DNA from: Gammaproteobacteria bacterium
GTDB lineage: Bacteria > Pseudomonadota > Gammaproteobacteria > Pseudomonadales > Azotimanducaceae
NCBI GenBank assembly: GCA_004357385.1
Contig: SMWF01000087.1
Span: 1-47,892 of the forward strand
Direction of reading: 5' to 3'
DNA length: 47,892 nucleotides
Shown here piece after piece: positions 39,524 through 47,892 of the stretch; position 1 is the first letter of the stretch; each line of letters opens with the position of its first letter. The notes beneath the pieces were generated by a model. It was not told the origin of the DNA and searched no databases. It saw only the letters and a program-made list of their open reading frames with translations. Both the position numbers and the translations under genes were made by a program.

Positions 39524-42270
39524 CAACCCCTCATGATCAAGTTGTGGTCGGGGGACGGCGGTTGGTATTCGGGGTCCCGTTCGAGCGTGACCGCCGCCGT
39601 GGGCGTGTTCGTCCAGCCTCCGGGCAAGCCGCTACCGTAGTAGACGTAGCCCGGCTGAACGTCCGGATCGATGCGTACTGCGAATCTCGCGGAGCCGGCC
39701 GGGTCGCGTACCCCGGCGCCGACTTCGACGCCCAGCGTTGCCGCATCCTCGGGGTTCAGGATCACGTACGCATCCGGGATGCGCTGCTGAACTGCGGCGG
39801 CTTCGCTGGACAGTTCATCCGAGCCGAACACTTCGAACACGGCGAGCGGCTGAAGACCCTCACGGGTAGGGGTGTCGGCCGTTGGTGGAGAGAAGCGCAT
39901 CATGTCCGGTAACGTGGTCCCACGCTCGATCAGCCGTACCCCGGGGTCGCCGCCGCGAAGGTGCCCGCCGATCTCCTGCTGATATTTCATGACCGCCTGA
40001 TTCGAATTCCAGCCTGGCGACCACGTATAGGACATCAGCGCCGCTGGGGCGGTCTGGTTGGCTCCCTCCATCGAGTAGGCGAAGGGCGATTCTTCGTCGC
40101 TGGGCGCCATGGGTTCGTGGACGCTGACGGCTGCATCCATCGCCGTTCGACCGCTATAACGGTGCGGCTGACGTGCAATGCGTATATTAGCGGATCCACG
40201 AAAACCGGCCTGTGTCCCGGCTGCCCTCAATCCGGAAAAGGCATCAACCCTTGCGCAATCGGCGATCAGGTCGTCGATGTGGTCCCAGGCCAGGTCGGTA
40301 CGCCCGGCGCTGCGGGCAGCGTCACTGATCCAGCGCCAGGCCGGCTTGACGTCGCCTTTGGGAAGAAACACCTGATAGAAACGCTGCGCGCGGGTCTCGT
40401 AGTTCACGTAGGTGCCTTCGCATTCGGCGAAGGTGGCTGCAGGCAGTACCAGATCGGCGTGATCCACGGTTTCGTTCTGCAGCGAATCGAGTGCGATCAC
40501 GGTGTTCGACTGGCGCAACGCGCTTTCCAGCCGGGCGCGGTCCACCCGGCGGAACAGATCGTTTTCGAGAATGACCACCGTTCGAGCGACGCCACGCTCC
40601 AGCATGTCCAGTGCGTCGTCGAGACTTGGTTGCGTCCCGAACATGGCGGCGCCGAAGCTGTTCGCTTCGGGGACGTTGAGCATTAGAGATGCTGCTTTAC
40701 CGGTGTTGCACAGCGCCCAGGCGACGTTCGCCGCGGCCTCCAGCACGCTGGTGTTGGCGGCCCCCGTGCCGGATATGATCAACGGACGCTGTGCGGCGCC
40801 CAGCGCGGCTGCGGCGTCTCGAACGAAGGTCGTATGGTCCTCGTTGAGCTGCGCGCCTGCCGGATAGTCGGGGTTGAGTGCCGCCGCGATATGAAACCCG
40901 AGCTGGGCAATTCGTTCGGGGGGTACGTGCAGGGTGCGGGTCGCCAGGTCATCGATGCGCGTTTGAAGCGGCGTGGCCGAAAACACCGGGCTCCTGGCGT
41001 CCTGGGCGTGGCCCCGCACACCTGCGTCCTGCCAGGTCGGAATGCCGGCCGGCGGTGCCATGTTCAAAGATTCGTTGCGGGCAGCCTGACGCACCGCCAG
41101 GGCTGCGCGCGGTGCGGTGTTGGAGATATCTTCGCCGAGGATCAGTACCGCATCGGCCTGTTCCACGTCCTTCAGCGTCGGTGCCGGGGCGGGGCCGTTG
41201 CGCAACATGCCCAACGCGTGGTCCACCAGCTGTGCTTCAGCGGTGGACATGCCGTTGCAGAATCGGTCCGGACCGACCAGGGTGCGCAGCGCGAAGTTTG
41301 CTTCCACGGAGGCCCGCGGTGAGCCGATGCCGATCAGGTCGCCGGCATCCAGGGCTGCCGCGAACCGCGTGATGGCGCCCTCATTATCCAGTGCAATAAA
41401 GCTGCCATCGTCGGTTTTTTCGCCGGCCTGGCGAAACCGTTCATCGCTGTTGACGAAATCCGCTCCGAAACGCCCACGGTCGCACAGGAAGTACCCGTTC
41501 AGCTCGCCGTGGTAGCGGTTGTGTACCCGCTGCAATCGTCCATAGCGTTCGGCCGGCAGGATGTTACAACCGACCCCGCACGAGGCACAGATGGAAGGCG
41601 CCGACTGGAGATCCCACTTACGGGTATAGGAGGCACTGAACGGCTTGTCGGTGAACACGCCGGTTGGACAGACCTCCACCAGGTTGCCGGCGAACTCGCT
41701 TTCCAGGACGCCGTCGGTGGCTCGACCGAAATACATTCGGCTGCGTGAGCCGAACGCCTGCAGGTCTTCGCCGCCCGCGTAGTCTTGGTAGAAGCGTACG
41801 CAACGGAAACAGGTAATACAGCGGTTCATCTCATGATTGATGAACGGGCCGAGATACTGATTGTTGAAGGTGCGTTTGTTGCCTGCGTAGCGGCGGAACG
41901 TATGGCCGCTCATCACCGTCATGTCCTGCAGGTGACACTCACCGCCCTCTTCGCAGACGGGGCAATCATGGGGATGGTTGAGCATCAACCATTCGATGAC
42001 CGCTTTGCGGAACTCGACCGCGTTGCTCGCGTCGATCGAGATGCGCAAGCCGTCGCTGACGGGTGTCATGCAGGCCATCGTCAACCGGCCCCGGGTGTCG
42101 TTTTCGTCCTGATACTGGACAATGGCGCATTGCCGGCAAGCGCCCACGGACCCCATGGCCGGATGCCAGCAGAAATAGGGCAGATCGAGGCCTGCCGACA
42201 GGCAAGCATGCAGCAGGTTCTGCCCGTCCGTAGCGTCGTATGTTTTGCCGTCGACAATGATCGATGCCAT
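39523..42270 (-). CDS. nuoG: NADH-quinone oxidoreductase subunit G
   Basis: A 915-aa iron-sulfur subunit of the molybdopterin-oxidoreductase superfamily. The N-terminal part binds a 2Fe-2S cluster (YFCWHPAMGSVGACRQC, later Cys) and 4Fe-4S clusters through HPHDCPVCEEGGEC and CITCFRC...CPTG. The extra N7 site is present as C-x2-C-x3-C-x27-C starting at CASCGVGC, as in E. coli. The large C-terminal domain lacks a cofactor site. Size and cluster set match the gammaproteobacterial form. ATG 42270 lies 8 bp after nuoF. Confidence 0.96.
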   Translation of the reverse strand: MASIIVDGKTYDATDGQNLLHACLSAGLDLPYFCWHPAMGSVGACRQCAIVQYQDENDTRGRLTMACMTPVSDGLRISIDASNAVEFRKAVIEWLMLNHPHDCPVCEEGGECHLQDMTVMSGHTFRRYAGNKRTFNNQYLGPFINHEMNRCITCFRCVRFYQDYAGGEDLQAFGSRSRMYFGRATDGVLESEFAGNLVEVCPTGVFTDKPFSASYTRKWDLQSAPSICASCGVGCNILPAERYGRLQRVHNRYHGELNGYFLCDRGRFGADFVNSDERFRQAGEKTDDGSFIALDNEGAITRFAAALDAGDLIGIGSPRASVEANFALRTLVGPDRFCNGMSTAEAQLVDHALGMLRNGPAPAPTLKDVEQADAVLILGEDISNTAPRAALAVRQAARNESLNMAPPAGIPTWQDAGVRGHAQDARSPVFSATPLQTRIDDLATRTLHVPPERIAQLGFHIAAALNPDYPAGAQLNEDHTTFVRDAAAALGAAQRPLIISGTGAANTSVLEAAANVAWALCNTGKAASLMLNVPEANSFGAAMFGTQPSLDDALDMLERGVARTVVILENDLFRRVDRARLESALRQSNTVIALDSLQNETVDHADLVLPAATFAECEGTYVNYETRAQRFYQVFLPKGDVKPAWRWISDAARSAGRTDLAWDHIDDLIADCARVDAFSGLRAAGTQAGFRGSANIRIARQPHRYSGRTAMDAAVSVHEPMAPSDEESPFAYSMEGANQTAPAALMSYTWSPGWNSNQAVMKYQQEIGGHLRGGDPGVRLIERGTTLPDMMRFSPPTADTPTREGLQPLAVFEVFGSDELSSEAAAVQQRIPDAYVILNPEDAATLGVEVGAGVRDPAGSARFAVRIDPDVQPGYVYYGSGLPGGWTNTPTAAVTLERDPEYQPPSPDHNLIMRG

Positions 42271-42278
42271 GGCCGCTC

Positions 42279-43583
42279 CTAGCCCGCCTTGCCGTGGCGA
42301 AGCGGGCAGCCGCCTTGTTCGATATGGGCTTCGAATTCTGCCCGGAAGTATTTCAGCGCGCTGTTCATCGGCTCCATGGCACCGGTGGCATGCAGGCAGA
42401 ACGTGTTGCCGGGCGCGCCGATGAACTCGGCGTTTTTCTCCAGCAATTCGAGGTCGCCGGGTTGACCGCGTCCTTCTTCAATATCCGCCAGTAGCTGCTC
42501 GATCCACGGCAGGCCCTCACGACAGGGCGTGCAGAACCCGCAAGACTCTTGAGCAAAGAAGTGCTGTAGATTGCGCGACAGATCCACAATGCACACCGAA
42601 TCGTCGATGACGATCATGGTGCCTGTCCCGAGCCGGCTGCCCGCGGCTTGAATCGGTCCGTAGTCCATCGGCAGGTCCAGATGCTCTGCGGTGAGAAAGT
42701 CCGTCGACGCGCCGCCCGGAAGGATGCCGCGCAGCTCGAAACCGTCCTGCATGCCGCCCGCGTGGACTTCGAGAAGTTCGCGAATTGGCGTGCCCATCGG
42801 CAGTTCCCACAGCCCGGGGTTCCGAACCCGACCCGACACGCCGAACACCTTCGTGCCGGCGTCCTCACCCACGCCGAGCGCGTGGTACCAGGCGGCGCCG
42901 TTGCGCAGAATGGCCGGTACGTTGCAGAGGGTTTCCACGTTGTTGACGATGGTCGGCCGGCCCCAGGCGCCGCTGACCGGTGGGAACGGAGGTTTGGTGC
43001 GCGGCTCGGCGCGCTTGCCCTCCAGCGCGTTCAACAGTGCGGTCTCCTCACCACAGATGTAGCGGCCGCCGGAGCGGTGCACGGCCAGCTCTACGGAGAA
43101 CGACGAGCCGAACACCTGGTCGCCGACGTAGCCTTTCGCGCGGGCTTCGGCAATCGCCTGCTCCAGGCGCCGCGCCGCATCGTGATACTCGCCGCGGATG
43201 AAGATGTAGCCGCGATCCGCCTGAATGGCGTACGCGCCAATCAGCATTCCTTCGATCAGTAAGTGGGGATCGTTCTCCATGAGGTACCGATCCTTGAAGG
43301 TGCCGGGTTCCATTTCATCGGCGTTGCACACCAGATATTTATGCCCCGGCCCGGCCGCGTCGCCCATGGGCACGAAGCTCCACTTCACGCCCGTGGGGAA
43401 GCCAGCACCGCCACGCCCGCGCAGATTTGCGTCTTTGACCACGCCTTGAACTTCTTCGGGTGTCATGCTGGTGATCGCGGCACGCGCGGCACTGTACCCG
43501 TCGGCGCGTTCGTACGCATCGAGGCTGACTCTTCCCCCGGAGCCCTCCGCGGCGTCGATGCGTTCGGTCAGCGGCTTATTCAT
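42279..43583 (-). CDS. nuoF: NADH-quinone oxidoreductase subunit F (NADH-binding)
   Basis: A 434-aa flavoprotein that oxidises NADH through FMN and passes electrons to cluster N3. It has the NADH/FMN segment [31 protein letters not shown] with the key Glu, [15 protein letters not shown], and the N3 ligands [11 protein letters not shown] with a fourth Cys in [15 protein letters not shown] 43583 overlaps the 3' end of nuoE by eight bases; the upstream frame to 43640 lies inside nuoE. Confidence 0.97.
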   Translation of the reverse strand: MNKPLTERIDAAEGSGGRVSLDAYERADGYSAARAAITSMTPEEVQGVVKDANLRGRGGAGFPTGVKWSFVPMGDAAGPGHKYLVCNADEMEPGTFKDRYLMENDPHLLIEGMLIGAYAIQADRGYIFIRGEYHDAARRLEQAIAEARAKGYVGDQVFGSSFSVELAVHRSGGRYICGEETALLNALEGKRAEPRTKPPFPPVSGAWGRPTIVNNVETLCNVPAILRNGAAWYHALGVGEDAGTKVFGVSGRVRNPGLWELPMGTPIRELLEVHAGGMQDGFELRGILPGGASTDFLTAEHLDLPMDYGPIQAAGSRLGTGTMIVIDDSVCIVDLSRNLQHFFAQESCGFCTPCREGLPWIEQLLADIEEGRGQPGDLELLEKNAEFIGAPGNTFCLHATGAMEPMNSALKYFRAEFEAHIEQGGCPLRHGKAG

Positions 43584-44073
43584 AGCGCGCGAGCACCTCA
43601 TCCAACCCCTCCGGGGCGACGTTGCCGATGAGATCCTCATCGATCATCAGCACCGGCGCACGATCGCAGGCACCCAGGCAGACGTTCGGCAGATACGTAA
43701 AACGGCCGTCAGCGGTGGTTTCGCCTTCGTGGATGCCGAGTTTTTCTATCAGCGCCTCGCGAATCCCGGCGTAGCCCATGACGTAACAGCTGACACTGTC
43801 ACACAGCATCAGCACGTGTCGCCCGACGGGCCGGCGATAGATCAGGTTGTAGAACGTCGCGATGCTGTCCAGGGCATGGGCTGACATGCCCAGCAGATGG
43901 GCGATGGCATGCAGACTCTCATCGGAGATCCAGCCGCGACGTTCCTGCACGATGCGCAACGCGCTGATTGCCGCGGATTCACGGTTCGGCAGGTGTGCGA
44001 TCTCAGCCTCGATCGCGGCAGTCTCGGCTTTCGAGAGGGCGCTGATCAGTTGCACGTTGACGACTTCGCTCAC
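43576..44073 (-). CDS. nuoE: NADH-quinone oxidoreductase subunit E
   Basis: A 165-aa thioredoxin-fold subunit with the 2Fe-2S cluster N1a. The ligands are Cys91 and Cys96 (CDSVSC) and Cys132 and Cys136 (CLGAC). A helical N-terminal part includes [20 protein letters not shown]. The start is GTG 44073 with a weak SD, 21 bp after nuoCD. Confidence 0.96.
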   Translation of the reverse strand: MSEVVNVQLISALSKAETAAIEAEIAHLPNRESAAISALRIVQERRGWISDESLHAIAHLLGMSAHALDSIATFYNLIYRRPVGRHVLMLCDSVSCYVMGYAGIREALIEKLGIHEGETTADGRFTYLPNVCLGACDRAPVLMIDEDLIGNVAPEGLDEVLARYE

Positions 44074-44094
44074 GATGCGGTTGCCTTCTGCACG

Positions 44095-45864
44095 CTATCG
44101 GTCCACGTCCGCCATCACAAAATCGATGCTGGCAAGGATTGCGATCAGGTCTGCGATCATGAAGCCGCGGCTGATCAGCGGGATCATCTGCAGATGAGGG
44201 AACGAGGGGGTCCTGATGCGCGTCCGATAAGAGCCGGTCCCGCCGTCTGAAATCAGGTAGTAGCTGTTCCAGCCCTTGGTGGCCTCGATCGTCACACTGC
44301 ATTCGCCGGGCGGCACGACCGGTCCCCAGCTGACGTTCAGGAAGTGCTGAATCAGCGTCTCGATGTCCTGCATCGTGCGCTCTTTCGCGGGCGGCGTGGT
44401 GGCCGGGTGGTCCGCCTTGTACGGTCCGCCCGGCATATTATTCAGGCACTGTTCGATGATCCGGATGCTCTGCCGCATTTCTTCCACGCGCACCACGCAG
44501 CGGTCATAGCAATCGCCGTTGTGCGCCACCGGCACGTCGAAGTCGAATTGATCGTAGCCTCCGTAGGGGCGTTTTTTACGCAGATCCCAGTCGCTACCGG
44601 TGGCGCGCAGGCTCGGTCCGGTAACCCCCCACTCGATGGCTTCGGCGGTGTTGTAGGACCCGATGCCGATCGTGCGGCGTTTGAGGATGCCGTTCTGCAT
44701 CGTCATCTTGTGGTAGTGATCCAGCCGCGCGGGCAGGTAGTCGATGAAGTCACGCACCATCACGTCCCAGCCTTCGGGAAGATCCTGAGTCACCCCGCCG
44801 ATTCGGAACCAGCTGGGATGCATGCGGCCACCGGTGATCGCTTCGATAATGGTGAACAGGCGCTCGCGGTCGACGAACATATAGAATATAGGCGACATCT
44901 GGCCCACGTCCTGCGCGAACGTACCGTAAAACAGCAGGTGGCTCGAAATTCGGAATATCTCGGCCAGCATGATTCGAATAATCTGGGCACGCGGGGGCAC
45001 CTCGATACCCGCCAGCTGTTCGATTGCCATCACGTACGGCAGGTTGTTCATCACCCCGCCGAGATAGTCGATGCGATCGGTGTACGGGATGAAGGTGTGC
45101 CAGGATTGGCGTTCACCCATCTTTTCGGCGCCGCGATGGTGGTAGCCGATGTCGGGTACCGCCTCGACGACGACTTCGCCGTCGAGCTGCAGGGCAAGGC
45201 GGAACGCCCCGTGCACGCTCGGGTGGTTGGGTCCTAAGTTCAGGAACATGAAATCGGTGTGTTTGGTGGACTGCGACATGCCCCACTCTTCGGGGACGAA
45301 GCGCAGGCTTTCCTGCTGCGCGGCCTGAAATTCTTCGCTCATGCTGAACGGCTCGAGCTCGGTGGCCCGGGCGGGGTGCTCCTTGCGCAGTGGGTGGCCT
45401 TCCCACAGCGGTGGCGTCAGGATCCGGCGCAGGTTCGGATGCCCCTCGAAGTCCAAGCCGAACATGTCGAATGCTTCGCGCTCGTACCAGTTGGCGGCTG
45501 GCCAGACCGACGTGATGGAGGGTAGCGCAGCCGCGGATTCGGGCAATGCGACCTTGATTCGCAGGTCTTCATTGCGCTCCAGGGACAGCAGGTGATAGAA
45601 GACCGTGAAATCGCTGTCCGGTTGACCGTCTCTGTGCTGGCGCAGACGTTCATCGATGGCGGACAGGTCGTACAGCATGGGGTAGGGCGATTGGACTTCC
45701 GTTTTCAGGAAGCGCATGACATCCACGATGCGGTCCGCCGGGACCCAGGCCGTAGGTATCCCATCGACGGTTGTCTGAAATTGACAATCGTCGCCGAATT
45801 TGGCTCCGAGTTCACCGATGACTGCCGGTTGAGCGACAGCCTCGGTCACCGCCAGGTCTGACAT
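44095..45864 (-). CDS. nuoCD: NADH-quinone oxidoreductase fused subunit C/D
   Basis: A 589-aa fusion of NuoC (about 1-185) and NuoD (about 200-589), the arrangement known from E. coli and relatives. The NuoC part has [25 protein letters not shown]. The NuoD part has [17 protein letters not shown] with the quinone-site His, [33 protein letters not shown] with its Tyr, and ends [14 protein letters not shown], the mature-type C-terminus. ATG 45864 lies 8 bp after nuoB. Confidence 0.97.
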   Translation of the reverse strand: MSDLAVTEAVAQPAVIGELGAKFGDDCQFQTTVDGIPTAWVPADRIVDVMRFLKTEVQSPYPMLYDLSAIDERLRQHRDGQPDSDFTVFYHLLSLERNEDLRIKVALPESAAALPSITSVWPAANWYEREAFDMFGLDFEGHPNLRRILTPPLWEGHPLRKEHPARATELEPFSMSEEFQAAQQESLRFVPEEWGMSQSTKHTDFMFLNLGPNHPSVHGAFRLALQLDGEVVVEAVPDIGYHHRGAEKMGERQSWHTFIPYTDRIDYLGGVMNNLPYVMAIEQLAGIEVPPRAQIIRIMLAEIFRISSHLLFYGTFAQDVGQMSPIFYMFVDRERLFTIIEAITGGRMHPSWFRIGGVTQDLPEGWDVMVRDFIDYLPARLDHYHKMTMQNGILKRRTIGIGSYNTAEAIEWGVTGPSLRATGSDWDLRKKRPYGGYDQFDFDVPVAHNGDCYDRCVVRVEEMRQSIRIIEQCLNNMPGGPYKADHPATTPPAKERTMQDIETLIQHFLNVSWGPVVPPGECSVTIEATKGWNSYYLISDGGTGSYRTRIRTPSFPHLQMIPLISRGFMIADLIAILASIDFVMADVDR

Positions 45865-45872
45865 CCTGCGCC

Positions 45873-46568
45873 CTACTTCAATCCGTCCTCCGTGACCTTT
45901 TCGCGGAGCACGTCCTTGGCCAGGGGGGCCGCACCAACAGTGGTGGGCTCAGCGAGTACGGTTGCACGCATTCGCTCCGGCGTGCGCAGATCTCGTTGGC
46001 TGGTTTTCTTCTTGACGACGTTATCTTCGCCGACCACCCAGCTCAACGGACGTCTCTGGTGCGCCACCGCATCCTGAAGCAAGTTCAAGCCTTGCAGGAA
46101 AGCCTCCGGACGGGGCGGGCAGCCGGGAACGTACACGTCCACCGGCAGAAATTTGTCGACGCCCTGCACGACGCTGTAGATGTCGTACAGTCCACCAGAA
46201 TTGGAGCAGGATCCCATGGATATGACCCATTTGGGTTCCAGCATCTGCTCATAGAGGTGCTGGATCACGGGCGCCATCTTGCGGAATACGGTGCCGGTGA
46301 TGACCAGTAGATCCGCCTGTCTGGGCGAGGCCCGGATGACTTCCGCGCCGAACCGGGCCATGTCGTGGCGCGGGGTCAGCGCGGTCGCCCATTCGACATA
46401 GCAGCAGGACAGGCCGAAGTTGAAGGGCCACAGCGAATTGGCCCGGCCCCATGCGACAAGGTCCTCGAGCTTGGCGACAAGGACACTCTTGGACAGGTCT
46501 TCCTCGTAGGCTCTGTCGACCTCCGCCATCGGGGCGCCGGGCTCGGTTTTGATCAGGCGCCACTTCAC
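45873..46568 (-). CDS. nuoB: NADH-quinone oxidoreductase subunit B
   Basis: A 231-aa subunit holding cluster N2, the last electron carrier before quinone. The ligands are the adjacent cysteines Cys55-Cys56 in [10 protein letters not shown], one in MGSCSNSGG and one in [24 protein letters not shown] and [12 protein letters not shown] are also typical. I take GTG 46568 because it overlaps the nuoA stop as GTGA, like most junctions in the operon; ATG 46529 is a shorter alternative. Confidence 0.96.
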   Translation of the reverse strand: MKWRLIKTEPGAPMAEVDRAYEEDLSKSVLVAKLEDLVAWGRANSLWPFNFGLSCCYVEWATALTPRHDMARFGAEVIRASPRQADLLVITGTVFRKMAPVIQHLYEQMLEPKWVISMGSCSNSGGLYDIYSVVQGVDKFLPVDVYVPGCPPRPEAFLQGLNLLQDAVAHQRRPLSWVVGEDNVVKKKTSQRDLRTPERMRATVLAEPTTVGAAPLAKDVLREKVTEDGLK

Positions 46569-47002
46569 GTGCGAGTTCCGGGGAGTACGGCGTAGCGGTC
46601 GCGAACGGGATGCCGGTGTTTGATGCCCCAATCCAGCTCCCCGCTGCGCAGTTCGTACACCAGGGCAACCAGTAACACGCCGATGAAGACCGAAGCTCCG
46701 ATGTAACCGCGCCAGCCGAGTTCGAAGAACGCCACCGCCCAGGCGAAGATGAAGATGGTCTCGAGATCGAAAATTACGAAAAACAATGCGATCAGATAGA
46801 ACTCGACGGAGAGTCGGGTTTCTTCCGCGCTGCCCACTGGCACGATGCCCGACTCGAAAGGCATGCCGGTCGCGGTGCCGTGGCGCGTCCGGCTACCGAT
46901 AAACCATGAGGCCGTCAGGATGACGATGAGCAGTCCGATAACGGACATCGAATAGATTACAAAGGGCCAGAGATTCTGAGCCCCATCGGCGACCATCGTC
47001 AC
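46565..47002 (-). CDS. nuoA: NADH-quinone oxidoreductase subunit A
   Basis: A 145-aa three-helix membrane subunit (ND3) and the first gene of the operon. The conserved loop [35 protein letters not shown] is visible; the usual Cys in this loop is replaced by Ile (ESGIVP where many have ESGCP or ESGIEP). GTG 47002 has an AGAGG eight bases upstream; ATG 46996, two codons later, is the alternative. The open frame back to 47089 has no SD support. Confidence 0.93.
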   Translation of the reverse strand: MTMVADGAQNLWPFVIYSMSVIGLLIVILTASWFIGSRTRHGTATGMPFESGIVPVGSAEETRLSVEFYLIALFFVIFDLETIFIFAWAVAFFELGWRGYIGASVFIGVLLVALVYELRSGELDWGIKHRHPVRDRYAVLPGTRT

Positions 47003-47073
47003 TGCACGGTCCTCTAGCAACACCCCATCTCCCCTGGTCGAGACGTGTTCATCGCACCGCGAATTCCCATCCC

Positions 47074-47102
47074 ACAATAACCGCGGCACATGCCCAGGGC
47101 AA
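47074..47102 (-). promoter_or_regulatory. Putative nuo operon promoter
   Basis: On the minus strand TTGCCC (47102-47097) and TATTGT (47079-47074) are 17 bp apart, each matching four of six consensus bases. Transcription would start near 47067, leaving about 65 nt before nuoA. The match is modest. Confidence 0.3.
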
Positions 47103-47182
47103 GCGGCGTGGCGAGGGTCTAACAGGACAAAAGAGGCGTGACGAAGGATGCCGAACAGCGGTAGGTGCGGGAGAAGAGCGGC

Positions 47183-47512
47183 TTAGTGAAAGGTGACTGC
47201 GGTCCCGATCAAGGCGAGGATCGCGGCGAACAGTGCGACGTTGATCAGCGTCAGGCGACGCGATCGATGTTCCAGGGCGCACAGCTGTTCGTGCATCGCG
47301 ACCAGCGCCGGGGTCAGCGCGTTGTAGATGTTGGAACGCACCAACGCCTGATGTTTGCGCCCGAGGTCTGTACCCGCGCCGTTGCTGGACACCTTCTTGC
47401 AGAACGATTTGATTGCGGTGAGGCGACCCCGGGCTCGACGGGCCAGCGCTGCGCTGCGTACCGGCGGTCTGCTGACCGCCTCCAATTCTGCAATGAGGTC
47501 CGCATGTTCCAT
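47183..47512 (-). CDS. Small protein with C-terminal membrane helix, unknown function
   Basis: I do not recognise this 109-aa protein. The N-terminal two thirds are helical and basic (RSAALARRARGRLTAIKSF); the end is a single hydrophobic helix (LTLINVALFAAILALIGTAV), so it is probably tail-anchored in the inner membrane. ATG 47512 has a perfect AGGAGG six bases upstream, strong support for translation. It lies 180 bp upstream of nuoA on the same strand; no promoter or terminator between them is clear enough to say whether they are linked. Confidence 0.65.
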   Translation of the reverse strand: MEHADLIAELEAVSRPPVRSAALARRARGRLTAIKSFCKKVSSNGAGTDLGRKHQALVRSNIYNALTPALVAMHEQLCALEHRSRRLTLINVALFAAILALIGTAVTFH

Positions 47513-47746
47513 TCGAGCCCTCCTAGGCTGATTCGACGATAACAGCGACTCGCCGGCTTCCGGCACTGCCCCACCTGGATGGTGCGGTGCATCACGTCGA
47601 GAGTGTCGATCCATTCAGGGTTCGCGGCGTTGCGAGGATCATCGTGCAAGAACCGGATGGCGGGCATACGCGTTGGCACCTGTGTGGGCCTTCGCGCTGG
47701 CGCGCGGACGCGCTAACATCGGTCGTTTCTACCCCGGGGAAAGGCA

Positions 47747-47892
47747 ATGAGTTTCGGCTTCGAAAGCACCACGGACGAGGTGTTGGATGGGATCGATCTG
47801 TCTGGAAAACGGGCCGTGGTGACGGGGGCCTCCGGTGGGCTTGGCGAGGAAACCGCGCGGGCTCTGGCGTCGAAGGGCGCAGCGGTTACGAT
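47747..47892 (+). CDS. Short-chain dehydrogenase/reductase, start only
   Basis: The first 48 codons of an SDR cut by the right edge. ATG 47747 has AAAGG two bases before it. The protein opens with MSFGFESTTDEVLDGIDLSG and then has the cofactor motif VVTGASGGLGEETARALA. This N-terminus resembles SDRs annotated as oxidoreductases of the retinol-dehydrogenase/WW-domain type, but the substrate is unknown. It diverges from the small membrane protein across 234 bp in which I see only a weak TAACAT -10-like box (47714-47719). Confidence 0.85.
   Translation, partial: MSFGFESTTDEVLDGIDLSGKRAVVTGASGGLGEETARALASKGAAVT

Noticed and set aside
47003..47182. secG or tRNA genes upstream of nuoA, as in other gammaproteobacteria
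   Set aside because: No cloverleaf, no TTC-arm (GGTTCRANYCC) sequence and no SecG-like frame were found.
1..47892. Insertion sequences, prophage or integrative elements
   Set aside because: No transposase, integrase, phage gene or flanking target duplication was seen anywhere; the only repeats are those listed.

Overview
The window is a 47.9 kb stretch of bacterial chromosome, GC-rich by eye and densely coded, with no insertion sequence, prophage, CRISPR array, tRNA or rRNA that I could recognise. Gene content and order point to a gammaproteobacterium. The run mtaD-ubiG-SDR diverging from gyrA-serC-pheA-hisC-tyrA-cmk-rpsA-ihfB matches, as I remember it, the Pseudomonas-type order. The next locus, ihfB to wbpM, is where pseudomonads carry their O-specific antigen genes. 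NuoC and NuoD are fused, as in other gammaproteobacteria. I cannot name a genus.

Layout. (1) 1-1553, minus: the methyltransferase part of MnmC/MnmD, cut by the window edge, overlapped by a two-domain sulfurtransferase. (2) 1819-3027, plus: a fatty acid desaturase. (3) 3043-7963, minus: the run yciB, SH3-domain protein, pdxJ, cyclophilin, a membrane-anchored cold-shock-domain protein and argS. (4) 8089-12505, plus: yciO, trpS (with an iron-sulfur type Cys motif), scpA, scpB and rluB. (5) 12481-15345, minus: mtaD, ubiG and a YciK-like SDR. (6) 15534-25627, plus: gyrA, serC, pheA, hisC, tyrA, cmk, rpsA, ihfB and lapA, covering DNA topology, serine and aromatic amino acid synthesis, dCMP/CMP phosphorylation, ribosomal protein S1 and IHF. 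(7) 25606-25787: an array of 51-bp repeats, each carrying a near-perfect hairpin, which begins inside the last codons of lapA. (8) 25926-31722, plus: a ComEA-like protein, then a four-gene surface-polysaccharide set (GT4 transferase, WbpV-like epimerase, WbpL-like initiating transferase, WbpM-like 4,6-dehydratase) and a small unknown protein, closed by an intrinsic terminator. (9) 31889-47002, minus: a CBS-domain protein downstream of a complete, tightly overlapping nuoA-N operon for respiratory complex I. (10) 47183-47892: a small membrane-anchored unknown (minus) and the start of an SDR (plus).

Most of the window is core metabolism and information processing, so much of it is ordinary. The points most worth a second look are the hairpin array between lapA and comEA, the collagen-like Gly-X-Y tail on IHF beta, the valine at GyrA position 83, the [4Fe-4S]-type Cys motif in TrpRS, the cold-shock domain tethered to the membrane, the paired palindromes and apparently leaderless start of mtaD, and the small polysaccharide locus without flippase or polymerase. 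Relative to the remembered Pseudomonas order, mupP/gph, mtnA, aroA and lapB are missing from their usual places. I saw no clearly new multi-gene system; the hairpin array is the best candidate for undescribed biology. All homology statements come from recognising motifs by eye; no database search was run.
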